Assembly (NCBI GenBank): GCA_016717265.1
Contig: JADKFX010000001.1
Span: 3,608,501-3,672,500 of the forward strand
Length of the DNA stretch: 64,000 bases
Reading direction: 5' to 3'
From: Saprospiraceae bacterium
Lineage (GTDB): Bacteria > Bacteroidota > Bacteroidia > Chitinophagales > Saprospiraceae
This document shows, in pieces, positions 31,814 to 42,096 of the stretch. The notes beneath the pieces were generated by a model that worked only from the letters and a program-made list of their open reading frames with translations, did not search any database and had not been told where the DNA came from. The stretch's first letter is position 1, and every line of letters starts with the position of its first letter. Made by a program: the position numbers and the translations under genes.

Positions 31814-34800
31814 TTACTCAGCTATAATTTTATAATATTTTGAAATTATATCATTGTATATGTGCAATAAGAATACACCTTCACTTCCGATTTCAGTTTT
31901 GGTTAATGTAATTTCTGAAATTCCTAGTGGAGCATTTATGGTCTTCGTTAAAGTCTTCTTACCATCCAATGAAAATAAATCCAACTTCATACTATTCTCT
32001 TTTGTAAGATGAAGTCGGATGCTTAAGTTTTCATTGAAAGGATTTGGAAATAGTTCTATAATATCTTGTTGATTTGTATTTTCAAAACCAAATGGTTCTA
32101 TTCCTTGAATAGAAAAAACTTCGCTTTGCTGATAACATTCATTTATGAAAGAATTTCCAAGATATAAATACGGATTGCAATTTTTATCTATCGTTTCAAT
32201 TGGAATTCTAAGGATTGCAGTTTCCATTCCATTTAATAAAATGTCAGACTCCGCATATGAAACAATCAACTTATTGCCTTCAACTTTATAGTTCGATTCA
32301 TTCCATCCAGGCAAGTCGCTTTCTATTCTATCACTTGATTTAAAGCAAAATCCTTTATGTAAAAACTCGAATTGAAAACCATTAAACAATCCTGATTGAT
32401 TCATGTATACTTCCAAATATGCATTCTTTACCTGATAAAAAAGAATGGCTGTTTTTTGCATAGGAAGCTGTATATTATTAGCAGTAAAGCTATTGTTTAC
32501 ATCTCCTAATTTAATTGCTGTAAAGTTTGCTGGAGGTGTATTTGCTTTCGTTTCAAGATTAAATTTTTCTGCATTTACCAATTCTGCATATGGATCCTCA
32601 GGATATTGAAATACATAATTATTGTTTAAAAACAAATAACTTTGATGCGAAGGAAATTCCGTCATCTTTCCTAAAATCAGGTTTCGAATCAAAACAACAT
32701 CTTTCGTTGTTATTTTTTGACTTTTATCAACATCCGCTGCTAACAATTCATGTGCATTTCTTAATAAGTCAATGCCAAGAATATGTCTTTGAATTTTAAT
32801 TATATCAGCAGTAGTAATTCCTGCTGTAAAATTTTGATTACAACTAGAACTCAATTGAATAAACTTATTTTGAGGAATTGAATTGAAACGAAATTGCCCA
32901 TCTTTATCTGTCATGGTTTGTACTAATTTCGTATCATATTGCAAACTAACTTCAGCATCTTTTATCATCTGCTGATTTTTTGTTTGGATTTGACCTAAAA
33001 CTTGTACACCCTGAAGTGTTGTTGGACATAAATTATGGACATCATCAATTGTTATAAACGTGATCACTTCACTAGAATTTCCTTCTAAATCCCAGACTAC
33101 TAAATGAATGTCTCTTTTACCTAAGCTATCGCAATTGAATATGCGAAGGGTATCATTTACATCCGCTGAAAATGAAAATCTCAATTGCGAAGCAGGGGTA
33201 CAATTATCTGAGCTTTTAATATCAAACACTTTTGCGTGAATTGAAACCATCGGTCCTGCAGGCATTAAACTTAGGCTACTTGACAAACCATAAATTGCAT
33301 TTGCATTTGGAGATTTTGAATCTATTATTTCTATATTTATAATTAATATACCGGTATTATGACAAGAATCATTTGCAAAAAATGAAATCGTATGGGATCC
33401 TATGGGAAATAAACCACTTGCATTTTTTCCGATGGAAGATCGATCGATGTCGCCATCATTGTAAAAATCAATTTCATAACGTATGGTGATATTACTAATT
33501 GAACCGCAATCACTAGCACTGATATCAGGCAAAATAATATTACCAGCTAAGCAATCTGGTGTTTGAATTCCAATAACAGTATCTCTTAAACCTGAAAGTA
33601 CAGGAGCTACAGTATCCATTATTTTTATTTCCTGGATATAGGAATAATATGCATTCTCTGGAACCCGCGGATTTGGGCTGTAATTTTTGTTGTACTTACA
33701 ATAATCGATTACTTCCCAGTATCTTAGTATTTTGGCACATACTCCACCTCTATCAAAATTATATTTTTCATCCCGTTTTGCTATGAGTACGTTCGCACAA
33801 CCGTCTTCTTTAATTTCTGGTATTCCTGCATTTATAGTATCGGGATCAATTCGACATGCGAAAACAATTTTATGCGTTGGCCATTTTAATTGATTTGGAT
33901 CTAAACCGTTAAATGTATTGACCCTATTTACGGTAATAATTTGTGTACAGGAACTTGTTTGACCGTATCTGTCGAATGCTATAAAAGTTCTTCGAATGGA
34001 ACCAGAACCACAGGCATCCAAATTATGGTCTACTAAGGTATCAACATTTACTAATGAGCAGTTATCGATAATAACAGGGCCCATATTTAATAGCACACTA
34101 TCCAAATCCGCACCACAATTCACGGTTACATCATAAGGACAGGTGATATCAGGAGCAATTTTATCTCTTACAATTGCCTGAATCATACAATCCACATAAT
34201 GACCCCGATGCAAAGAATCATTTACAATTCCATTTCCAGGATATACATCATAAACCCGAAGTATAACACGTATGAAATTTGAATCTACATCACTGCAACA
34301 AAATCGGATATTGTCATCAAATGCATTGGAAGGATTCACCGGATTATCACAAGTATGTGGGGAAACGGCAAACATCCGTTTTATCTTAAAATAGACATGG
34401 CCACAATTGTCTGAAGCTCCACCATCAAAAATAGTTGCAGGTACATCTGCAAATCCATTACTTGGAAGATTAATTGTTTGCTGCGGTGCACAAACTAAAT
34501 TCGGCACTAAAGCGTCATACACAGTCACAATCGTTGAATCTATTCCTGTCATACCACAGACATCGGTCACCATATAAATGACCTTATAGACTCCTGTAGT
34601 AAAATACATTAAACCACCATTGGTGCTTAAACCAGTAAAAATACTTGTAGTTGAAAATCTCAGAATTCCGGCACATTGGCCAGAAAATATTGCAGGTGGT
34701 AAAATGAAACTTGTATCACAAATTGTGGGCCTCTTGATATTAATTGTAATATCCGGCGGAGCTGTGACTTGAATAGCCATTGTTGAGTTTGCTCCATGTG

Positions 34801-34906
34801 CACCGGAACTGTCCATGTAAAGAAATAGAATTACAAGGACAGTTCTGATGGATGAAAAATTAAAATGATTTTGCCAAATTCTGTCTAAAGAGTTTATGGT
34901 GCACAT
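31814..34906 (-). CDS. HYR-like / dockerin surface protein, T9SS type A (protein C)
   Basis: About 1030 residues. The ATG at 34906 is chosen; an in-frame TTG at 34930 would add 8 residues. Signal segment about residues 15-37. It lacks the N-terminal CNxxIQVSLD module of its paralogues and begins directly with HYR-like repeats (YMVTDVCGMTGIDSTIVTV). CAKILRYWEVIDYC lies near 395. Dockerin-like module about 690-755 (GITTADIIKIQRHILG, Ca loop AADVDKSQKITTKD). The following beta region (FNGFQFEFLHKGFCF) is a shortened or divergent cohesin-like domain. A T9SS type A domain ends the protein (LFPNPFNENLSIRLHL, SKYYKIIAE). First gene of a C-B transcript, with a -7 box at 35219-35226. Confidence 0.85.
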   Translation of the reverse strand: MCTINSLDRIWQNHFNFSSIRTVLVILFLYMDSSGAHGANSTMAIQVTAPPDITINIKRPTICDTSFILPPAIFSGQCAGILRFSTTSIFTGLSTNGGLMYFTTGVYKVIYMVTDVCGMTGIDSTIVTVYDALVPNLVCAPQQTINLPSNGFADVPATIFDGGASDNCGHVYFKIKRMFAVSPHTCDNPVNPSNAFDDNIRFCCSDVDSNFIRVILRVYDVYPGNGIVNDSLHRGHYVDCMIQAIVRDKIAPDITCPYDVTVNCGADLDSVLLNMGPVIIDNCSLVNVDTLVDHNLDACGSGSIRRTFIAFDRYGQTSSCTQIITVNRVNTFNGLDPNQLKWPTHKIVFACRIDPDTINAGIPEIKEDGCANVLIAKRDEKYNFDRGGVCAKILRYWEVIDYCKYNKNYSPNPRVPENAYYSYIQEIKIMDTVAPVLSGLRDTVIGIQTPDCLAGNIILPDISASDCGSISNITIRYEIDFYNDGDIDRSSIGKNASGLFPIGSHTISFFANDSCHNTGILIINIEIIDSKSPNANAIYGLSSSLSLMPAGPMVSIHAKVFDIKSSDNCTPASQLRFSFSADVNDTLRIFNCDSLGKRDIHLVVWDLEGNSSEVITFITIDDVHNLCPTTLQGVQVLGQIQTKNQQMIKDAEVSLQYDTKLVQTMTDKDGQFRFNSIPQNKFIQLSSSCNQNFTAGITTADIIKIQRHILGIDLLRNAHELLAADVDKSQKITTKDVVLIRNLILGKMTEFPSHQSYLFLNNNYVFQYPEDPYAELVNAEKFNLETKANTPPANFTAIKLGDVNNSFTANNIQLPMQKTAILFYQVKNAYLEVYMNQSGLFNGFQFEFLHKGFCFKSSDRIESDLPGWNESNYKVEGNKLIVSYAESDILLNGMETAILRIPIETIDKNCNPYLYLGNSFINECYQQSEVFSIQGIEPFGFENTNQQDIIELFPNPFNENLSIRLHLTKENSMKLDLFSLDGKKTLTKTINAPLGISEITLTKTEIGSEGVFLLHIYNDIISKYYKIIAE

Positions 34907-35218
34907 ATATCGTGAGTTTGCTAAATTCAATTTTTAGCTGCGTATAGCACTAATACTTACTACAGCAGTAAGTATTCACTCCTTAATTATTCTGATTGAA
35001 AAATGGTTTCTCAAAAATTCAGTCAGTACAATTCATTCTATAAATGTGAATCAACACATTCATGATGATATTAAATGTAAATGTTGAGGCAAAGACCTCT
35101 TTGTGCAAGTCTGGCAGGATGAATACCTGATTACTGAAAATGGGATAAAATTTTGCTGCTTTGGGGTGGGACTCCTATGGATGAATATAAATCAGGATTT
35201 TTATCCTAATTCATATTG

Positions 35219-35226
35219 CAAAAATA
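35219..35226 (-). promoter_or_regulatory. -7 promoter box for protein C-B operon
   Basis: TATTTTTG on the minus strand, matching TAnnTTTG, about 310 bp before the ATG at 34906. Confidence 0.35.
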
Positions 35227-35462
35227 TGTAATGTTTATTACATTAATATACAATACGTTATAGTATTTTTAATATTTTTATTTCATATATATAACCATGG
35301 TAACTGAATGCCTTAAAAGAGAGGGGTTTATAAAGATCGGGCTGAAAGTTCATAACATTCTAATGCTTCATTAAAAATCAAGATTCCTATGAAGGCTTTA
35401 TGAATTCGAATTTCAGATTTCATAGCTTATATGAAATACTGAATGGGCAATGGATTTAGGAC

Positions 35463-35499
35463 AAAAAAAAAGCCCCCTCCCGATCACTCGAGAAGAGGC
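35463..35499 (-). terminator. Rho-independent terminator of protein D gene
   Basis: On the minus strand GCCTCTTCTCGA pairs with TCGGGAGGGGGC over 12 positions (four G-U pairs) around a GTGA loop, followed by nine T residues. It is 91 bp past the stop at 35590. Confidence 0.85.
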
Positions 35500-35589
35500 C
35501 ATCCCAAAAACCGATTTAACTTTTTCTCAATTGACGACTTATAATTCGTCTAACTAAGAGAACTCTTTGGGAAGAGAAGCAATAATCGA

Positions 35590-38500
35590 CTAGTCGATTA
35601 CTACCATTCTCTTAGTTGCTGTATGGTCTGCGGCATCTAATTGATAGTATAATACGCCTCCTGCATTCAATTCAGCTTTCTGAACTTTTACAGTGTTCAA
35701 GCCTTTTACGCCTGTTAACTCATATACTCTCAATACTTTACCGGTTACGTCATAGATACTCAATTTAGCATTTCCTGCTTCTGGTAATCTATAGCTGATT
35801 GTAGTTTCTTTTGCAAATGGATTTGGTGTATTTTGATACAACTCAAAGATTCCACTTTCTACAACGCCTCTTTCTGTACGTACTCCTAAGCTGATGTCTT
35901 TTGTATTCAATTGTGCATCATATGCTTCTGCTGCTGTTACATCTCCAGTGATTGCGATTAAGCTACCAATGTTGCTGTTACTGTTTGCGCGGAATACTAC
36001 TGTAAATAACGTTGCTTCTGATTCTACACTCTGTGCTACTTTGCTATTCCAGCTTGTAGTTAAAATGCCATTTCCTACTTGGTTTGTTCCAAAGTTTGAC
36101 TCATCAACATTTAAAGATCCTGCTTCAATTCCTTCGAATGTCAATGCTTGACGATCAAATTTCATTGTAAACTGGTATCCTGCGATGTTGTTGAAATCAC
36201 TTGATTTGAATGCTACTTTGTACAATTCTCCGGATACCGTTGTATTGTTATCAATTTCTAAATGTAACTTACCATTGTTACGACTGCTGCTTCCAGCTAC
36301 ATTGTGACCTCTGGCGTCTGTTGTTACATCTCCCATTTTAACAGCTACAAAGTCTTCAAAGAATTTCTCTTCTTTTATTACTGTAACATTCACCTGTCTT
36401 GGTGCATTCCATGGACTTGTTGGTGTTGCAAATACATAGTTCTTTGGTACAAATGTCCAAGATTCTGATTTATTGAATTTGCTGCTTACTCCTAAGATTA
36501 ATTTACGAATCTCAGATACGTCTGCTGCAGTTATGCTAGCACTTGTATTTACGTCTGCTGCGATCAATTTGTATGGAGAATTCAACGTTTCAATTCCTAA
36601 GATATGTCTTTGGATTTTAACGATGTCTTTTGTACTTACACCATTTAATGGATCATCATTTCTACTTGGTTTAACACTGTATGTGTTTGGTTTCAAATCT
36701 CCAAATAAGTATTCTCCACTATTTGATGTAACCATGTTTTTCATCATACTTGATGAAACTAACAATTGTACATCTGCTAATTCTGTTTGATCATCATTTT
36801 CAGTTCTTAAGTTTCCTTCAACTTTACCAACTGATCCTGTATTAGGACAGATATCCTGATTGTCCTGGATGATGATTACGGTTTTACAATAATCTGTATT
36901 GCCTTCTTCATCTTGAACCCACATTTGAACATCTACTAATAACTCATCATTTGCACCTGCTGCTACGAAATCATCACAACAGATTGTAATGCTTGTTGCA
37001 CTCGTATCTCCGTTGAAATAGAATAATAAATCATCAGCATTTGTACAGTTGTCAAAACTTCCTCTGTCTAAATCTTTTGCCCAAACCGTTACACATTTAG
37101 AGGCTGGCATTGGAACTGTAATTACTCCTGTCAAACAGTATGGTGTTGGTGCTTTGCAATCCTTCACTTCAAACAATTGACATAAAGTACCTATGTTTCC
37201 ACATCCGTCTTCTACAAACCAACAGATTTTGTGTATTCCTATTGGATACGTACCACTTGCTTCAAATGGATTGTTTTCATTATCTGCTAATGGATTGTGG
37301 TGGAACAATGGTGTTCTTCCTGCTGCATATTCTTTTCTAGTCAATGGACCTACTTTGAAATCATATCCCTGGTGAGTTCCGATTCCATCATTATATAAGT
37401 CTATTTTATAGTCATAGAATAACCAATCTAATGGGCTACAGTTGTCTGTTGCATCAGCTACTATGCTGATATGGCCATAGCAAATATTATCCGTTGCATT
37501 CTTTACTGCAGGTTCACATGGACCTACTTCAATACTTACAACTGGTTTATCTGTGTCGTGTACTTTTATAATTTGTAAGTACTCCCATCTTCCTTTTACT
37601 GGATCGATACTTGGGTCATACTGACACCAGTCAATTACTACCCATTTACGCAATACTTTGAAACATGCATCTGGTTCAATTGTAAAGATCTCATCGAAAT
37701 ATTCGATACTGATCAATGCACATAAATCATCTGCTCCGTTTTCAACTACTGGTCTTCCTAATAATGGATTATCTGGGCTAATGTCTGCTCCACAACCAGC
37801 AATTGTTGTTGCTTGTCCTGTGCAATTTCCTGGCCAGGTAATGTCATCATCTGGATCGCAATTATCTGCTCTATTGATATAGAATGGATCACAATCAACT
37901 ACCCAGATTATCTGAGTTGCTGTTACGCTAATTCCATTTGGTCCTCTTGCAACTACTGTACGTGTAATTTGACCTTGACCGCATTCCCGGTTGTCATTTA
38001 CACTGATCGTTGGTGTATTTCCGCATGAACTTAAGACATAACCGTCAAAGCCCCATACTAATTCATATTTTCTGTCATAATGTGCTGTATCGAATAAGCT
38101 TCTGTAATAGTCACATGCTTTATTCCATGCTGGTGGATTTGATGGTGGTGCGCCTGGTACGAAACCTGGGTAACCTGTGATATCATTTCTCACACAATAG
38201 TTATAACATACTAAGTCTGTTGTTTTAACTTTTGCTCTGTTTGATAAGTCTGTTACCACTTTACCAAATGTTGCATCATTAGGATCTACTAATTTGTCAA
38301 CATCAAACCAGAACCAGCAGCTTACTACGATATTTGGTGGTGCTACAACAGTAGGTACACTCTTATCTTGTACTTCTACTTCAACCATACAATCACTGTA
38401 ACGATTGAATAAGTTTCCACCAGAGTTCATTCTACTTGGCGCGATTGGACCATTGCCTGGTTCGCGATCAAATACTCTGAACACTACCATTATTGTTTTT

Positions 38501-41500
38501 CCTACATCTGAACAGCAGAATTTAACATGGTCATCAAAATAGATTTGATTACCATCTAAAATTGCATTATCATCTCCGTTTATGGATGCACAATTTGTTC
38601 CATTGTCTGGTTGGTTTGCATTGCTACCATTGTTTGTTCCTCTTAAGTGTTCCATACGGATTACTTTGAAGAATATATGTGGCTGGCAATTGTCAAAACT
38701 TCCCTGATCAAATGACTCTGCAAATATTTTTGCAAAATTTTCTCCAGGACTTTGATTTCCATTGATACTTACTACCGTTTTTGCTTCGCATACTGCGATC
38801 GGTGGTACGTTATCAAATACGTTTAATGCAATTCTTTTCTTTGTAATATTTCCACAGCAGTCTTCTGCGATTACATAACCGCTTTGTACTCCTATTGGCA
38901 TATCTACTACTACATATCCACTTGTTTCATTACCTAATACAGTTCCGTCTTCAACTTCTACTGTATAATGTAACTCATTGCTACAATTGTCAACAATCCA
39001 GGCTGGTGGTACTTCCCATCTGCCTGTACAAGTCCATACTTCCATGTTTACATTTACAGTATCTGGATATAACACTTTTGGTGCTTCTGCATCTACTACT
39101 TTTATGATCTGGTTATGACCGCCTACTTCACTTGTACACCAGTCTAACACAGTCCATTGTCTTAATACTTTATAACAGCCTACCGGACCTGCATCACAAC
39201 CTGGTTTTGCCAAGTCGATTACGATATCCTGGTATGTTACTCCTAAGTTTCCGCAATTTACGCCACCTGGAAATCCTGTTCCATGCCACATAACTACTTC
39301 ATCAGGACCCCAACATACTGGATTATTTGGTCTCCAGTTTGGATGTGCTGGATAGTATACTCCATATGGGCTTGGATGACCTGCATATGGACCTGAATCC
39401 AAGCAATTCCAACCTAATGTTCTTGGTAAACGCTCACCCGCTAAGTCTCCATTTGGACTTGGTAAAAATCCTCCTGTTGCAAACCAATGTGCAGAGTCTA
39501 ATAAATAGCCATCTACACAATATGGGAATGCTAAATAATGTGGTGTAACATCTTTATTGTGATCTATTTTCTCATTACAATTTAACATTGGATTCTCAAT
39601 GTTGTCATAGTTTAATGGAACTACTGCATCTGATAATGAACCTAAGCTCACCATGATGGATTGTACGCAAGTAGCTTTATTATTGTATGCATCGATTGCT
39701 GTCCAGGTACGGGTAATGATTCTATCATTTCCTGCTGGGCAACCGCCTTTTGCTACATTGTCTTTAAAGCTAAGGCTATAACCTCCGCAATTCTCAACAA
39801 CTACTGGAGATCCAGTAAAGTCTGGAGATACTGGTGAATAACATGGTACACAGGTATCTCTTGGACAGGTAATTCTTGGTGGTAATTTATCTTCCACTGT
39901 AGCATGTCCCCAACAGCTATTGCCAGTTGCTGGATCCCGTACGGTGATTTTTAATTCCCTTCCAATATCCTGGATTCCTACTTGTATTCCAGGTACGTTT
40001 GGTTGACGATCTATGATTGCATTTGTTACCCAATCTCTGATTTCAACGATATAGTCATCATAACATTTGTATGGACCTCCTGATAATACTTCATCAGCAC
40101 TGATTGTTGCAAAGCAATTCTCATTTAAACTGATTTGGATTTCATCATGACATGCTAAGGCAGTTACTGTATTTGGATATGCATTTACACAAACATCAAA
40201 CGTACAAGTAGCTCTGTTACCTGCTGCATCTGTTGCCTCATAACATAGTGTAGTACAACCTACTGGGAAGTAACAGCCAGGACCGTATGGTCTACCACAG
40301 GTCTGTCTTACTCTTACCATCGTTTCTGCTCCAGCATACATTACGTTTCCTACATATCCGATTGGACGGCAGGTTCCTAAGTTACCAAATACAGTCGCAG
40401 TATTACTTGCAATACCACCGGTTATTAAACCTGTATTGATTTGACATATTCCATCTCCAAATGGACGACCTGCATTACAGGATCCAAAGGCTGGTGCAAT
40501 CATCTCAAATCTTGTTCCTAAAGCTCCTCCTATATATATACCTCTGGTTTCTCCAGCAGATAGTATTAAGTTTGAACTTAAGCCAGATCCGATATTAACT
40601 GTAAAGGATCCATCGCATGCATACACCGTATCTCTCGATGGTGTAACTGCTGCTCCTAATAACATGGTATCTAATGCTGGCTGTGTTACCGGTAATGCCC
40701 GGATTCCATCAGCCGCAGTAGAAGTTTTTACTAAGGTCCATAATGTCTTTGGTGAAACACCATTACAACCTTGTGTCGCTGGATTACCATTATATCCTGT
40801 TAATCCAACTTCCCAACCTGTATTTGGTGTCGTTTTTGCAAATACTGAGAATATACCTGCAGTACTTGTTATACCCGCACAACCCGCTGAAAAGAAACTT
40901 GGAAATCCAAGAATCGCCATCGGTCTTGCTGTATTGTTTGTTAAGTTAAATAAAAATCCTGATGGGTTAACAGCATCATATCCACAAAATGTGAATGATG
41001 TCTGACATCCAATAGAATTTGCCTGATTCAAAAATGTTGCTGCAGGACAGTTATCCATCGCCATAAACGGTGGTGCATCCCAACTAGCTTCACATTCTCC
41101 AGGACCTAAATTGATAATTACTGCTTTCGGACAACCGATAATTACCGGTGGCTCTAAGTCTTGGACTACAATAGGTAATACTGCTCTAACCAATTGACAT
41201 GTTGATGTTTGGAAAGATCTAAAAACTCTGTAATATGTTCCAGCCATAGCACTAAATGTATCTAAGCCGGCACCCGGAGTCATATTACTATCTATACAAG
41301 CTGCAAATGCACCACCAGTTCTAAATTGAAAGGTAGGTAAACATTCACCGAACGTGGTATTACCGCCCCAAGCATGGTCAGGACGAATGTAGTTATTTCC
41401 TGCGGCTGTATATAAACCTGGAGCAATTGTGTAAAATTGAGTTACACCATTTCCAGAAGTATATGTTCCAAAAGGTGTATAAGGTCCCCCTGGAGCAGGC

Positions 41501-42006
41501 GCTATTGAAAGTGTATAAGTATCTCCAAAAGATGCTGTACCTAACTTTGCAATTACTAATTGTATTGCAGGTATAAAAGGCTGGCATAATGGAGATGGTG
41601 GCGTTGTTGGTGGCCCTGGAATTGCTAAAGCAACACCTGGAACTGCAGTTGTAGTAATTACTCCACAACCAAAACATGTATTACAACCTTCTCCAAATGA
41701 ACAACCAGTTTCATCTCTTGGTGTTACTGGACCATTGTTTGACAACTGGATACTTGCACATCCAGGAGTATTCAATGGTGGTTTTGGTACGTTTATTGTT
41801 GCTGCGCGGCAAGATCCTGGAGCTAAGCCAACAAAAAGTCTTGGCAAGGTGTCATTTGTATTGACCCCATTAACAACAGTTTCTCCCACAAAGTAGCAAG
41901 TACCAGATTGCGGTTGCGCAAAGATACCTGTACTTAAAAATAGAAAGATCAACATCAAGGCGTTGCTTCCTATCTTAAAAGGATTAGTTAAAAAATTTAT
42001 TTTCAT
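35590..42006 (-). CDS. 2138-residue HYR-like / dockerin / cohesin-like surface protein, T9SS type A (protein D)
   Basis: The largest gene in the window. Signal peptide about 1-31 (ends FAQ). Residues about 32-290 are unlike the paralogues. An HYR domain starts near 300 (CPKAVIINLGPGECEASW), is interrupted by about 250 residues with a different beta-rich look, and resumes near 587 (YFPVGCTTLCYEATDAAGN). The conserved module follows at about 617-720 (CHDEIQISLNENCFATIS, CWGHATVEDKLPPRI), then many HYR-like repeats with KVLRQWTVLDWC near 950 and KVLRKWVVIDWC near 1455. Dockerin-like about 1780-1845 (Ca loop AADVNTSASITAAD), cohesin-like about 1900-2030 (IAGYQFTMKFDRQALTFEGI), T9SS type A about 2055-2138 (TKRMVVID). 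Probably a long surface fibre; it follows a small secreted protein gene by 90 bp. Confidence 0.88.
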   Translation of the reverse strand: MKINFLTNPFKIGSNALMLIFLFLSTGIFAQPQSGTCYFVGETVVNGVNTNDTLPRLFVGLAPGSCRAATINVPKPPLNTPGCASIQLSNNGPVTPRDETGCSFGEGCNTCFGCGVITTTAVPGVALAIPGPPTTPPSPLCQPFIPAIQLVIAKLGTASFGDTYTLSIAPAPGGPYTPFGTYTSGNGVTQFYTIAPGLYTAAGNNYIRPDHAWGGNTTFGECLPTFQFRTGGAFAACIDSNMTPGAGLDTFSAMAGTYYRVFRSFQTSTCQLVRAVLPIVVQDLEPPVIIGCPKAVIINLGPGECEASWDAPPFMAMDNCPAATFLNQANSIGCQTSFTFCGYDAVNPSGFLFNLTNNTARPMAILGFPSFFSAGCAGITSTAGIFSVFAKTTPNTGWEVGLTGYNGNPATQGCNGVSPKTLWTLVKTSTAADGIRALPVTQPALDTMLLGAAVTPSRDTVYACDGSFTVNIGSGLSSNLILSAGETRGIYIGGALGTRFEMIAPAFGSCNAGRPFGDGICQINTGLITGGIASNTATVFGNLGTCRPIGYVGNVMYAGAETMVRVRQTCGRPYGPGCYFPVGCTTLCYEATDAAGNRATCTFDVCVNAYPNTVTALACHDEIQISLNENCFATISADEVLSGGPYKCYDDYIVEIRDWVTNAIIDRQPNVPGIQVGIQDIGRELKITVRDPATGNSCWGHATVEDKLPPRITCPRDTCVPCYSPVSPDFTGSPVVVENCGGYSLSFKDNVAKGGCPAGNDRIITRTWTAIDAYNNKATCVQSIMVSLGSLSDAVVPLNYDNIENPMLNCNEKIDHNKDVTPHYLAFPYCVDGYLLDSAHWFATGGFLPSPNGDLAGERLPRTLGWNCLDSGPYAGHPSPYGVYYPAHPNWRPNNPVCWGPDEVVMWHGTGFPGGVNCGNLGVTYQDIVIDLAKPGCDAGPVGCYKVLRQWTVLDWCTSEVGGHNQIIKVVDAEAPKVLYPDTVNVNMEVWTCTGRWEVPPAWIVDNCSNELHYTVEVEDGTVLGNETSGYVVVDMPIGVQSGYVIAEDCCGNITKKRIALNVFDNVPPIAVCEAKTVVSINGNQSPGENFAKIFAESFDQGSFDNCQPHIFFKVIRMEHLRGTNNGSNANQPDNGTNCASINGDDNAILDGNQIYFDDHVKFCCSDVGKTIMVVFRVFDREPGNGPIAPSRMNSGGNLFNRYSDCMVEVEVQDKSVPTVVAPPNIVVSCWFWFDVDKLVDPNDATFGKVVTDLSNRAKVKTTDLVCYNYCVRNDITGYPGFVPGAPPSNPPAWNKACDYYRSLFDTAHYDRKYELVWGFDGYVLSSCGNTPTISVNDNRECGQGQITRTVVARGPNGISVTATQIIWVVDCDPFYINRADNCDPDDDITWPGNCTGQATTIAGCGADISPDNPLLGRPVVENGADDLCALISIEYFDEIFTIEPDACFKVLRKWVVIDWCQYDPSIDPVKGRWEYLQIIKVHDTDKPVVSIEVGPCEPAVKNATDNICYGHISIVADATDNCSPLDWLFYDYKIDLYNDGIGTHQGYDFKVGPLTRKEYAAGRTPLFHHNPLADNENNPFEASGTYPIGIHKICWFVEDGCGNIGTLCQLFEVKDCKAPTPYCLTGVITVPMPASKCVTVWAKDLDRGSFDNCTNADDLLFYFNGDTSATSITICCDDFVAAGANDELLVDVQMWVQDEEGNTDYCKTVIIIQDNQDICPNTGSVGKVEGNLRTENDDQTELADVQLLVSSSMMKNMVTSNSGEYLFGDLKPNTYSVKPSRNDDPLNGVSTKDIVKIQRHILGIETLNSPYKLIAADVNTSASITAADVSEIRKLILGVSSKFNKSESWTFVPKNYVFATPTSPWNAPRQVNVTVIKEEKFFEDFVAVKMGDVTTDARGHNVAGSSSRNNGKLHLEIDNNTTVSGELYKVAFKSSDFNNIAGYQFTMKFDRQALTFEGIEAGSLNVDESNFGTNQVGNGILTTSWNSKVAQSVESEATLFTVVFRANSNSNIGSLIAITGDVTAAEAYDAQLNTKDISLGVRTERGVVESGIFELYQNTPNPFAKETTISYRLPEAGNAKLSIYDVTGKVLRVYELTGVKGLNTVKVQKAELNAGGVLYYQLDAADHTATKRMVVID

Positions 42007-42096
42007 GAGATTTGGTTTTGCTAATTAAATTTAAAAATGAGAATATACAATTAGGTTTAAGAATTCGATCTTTGAACAAGGAATAACCGAGTTCAA

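Larger units (their letters stand above)
34931..35589. other. Intergenic region between protein D and protein C genes
   Basis: No gene seen. It contains the terminator of the upstream gene (35463-35499) and a minus-strand -7 box (35219-35226), which predicts a leader of about 300 nt for protein C. The rest is AT-rich without recognised structure. Confidence 0.5.

Noticed and set aside
41393..41677. 94-codon frame within the protein D gene, same strand, other frame
   Set aside because: Cys/Ser/Asn-rich shadow produced by the codon pattern of the real frame, which has signal, HYR and sorting domains.
23435..42006. Cellulosome interpretation of the dockerin/cohesin proteins
   Set aside because: No glycoside hydrolase, carbohydrate esterase or carbohydrate-binding module is recognisable in the giant proteins; HYR/Ig-like repeats point to adhesion or matrix roles.
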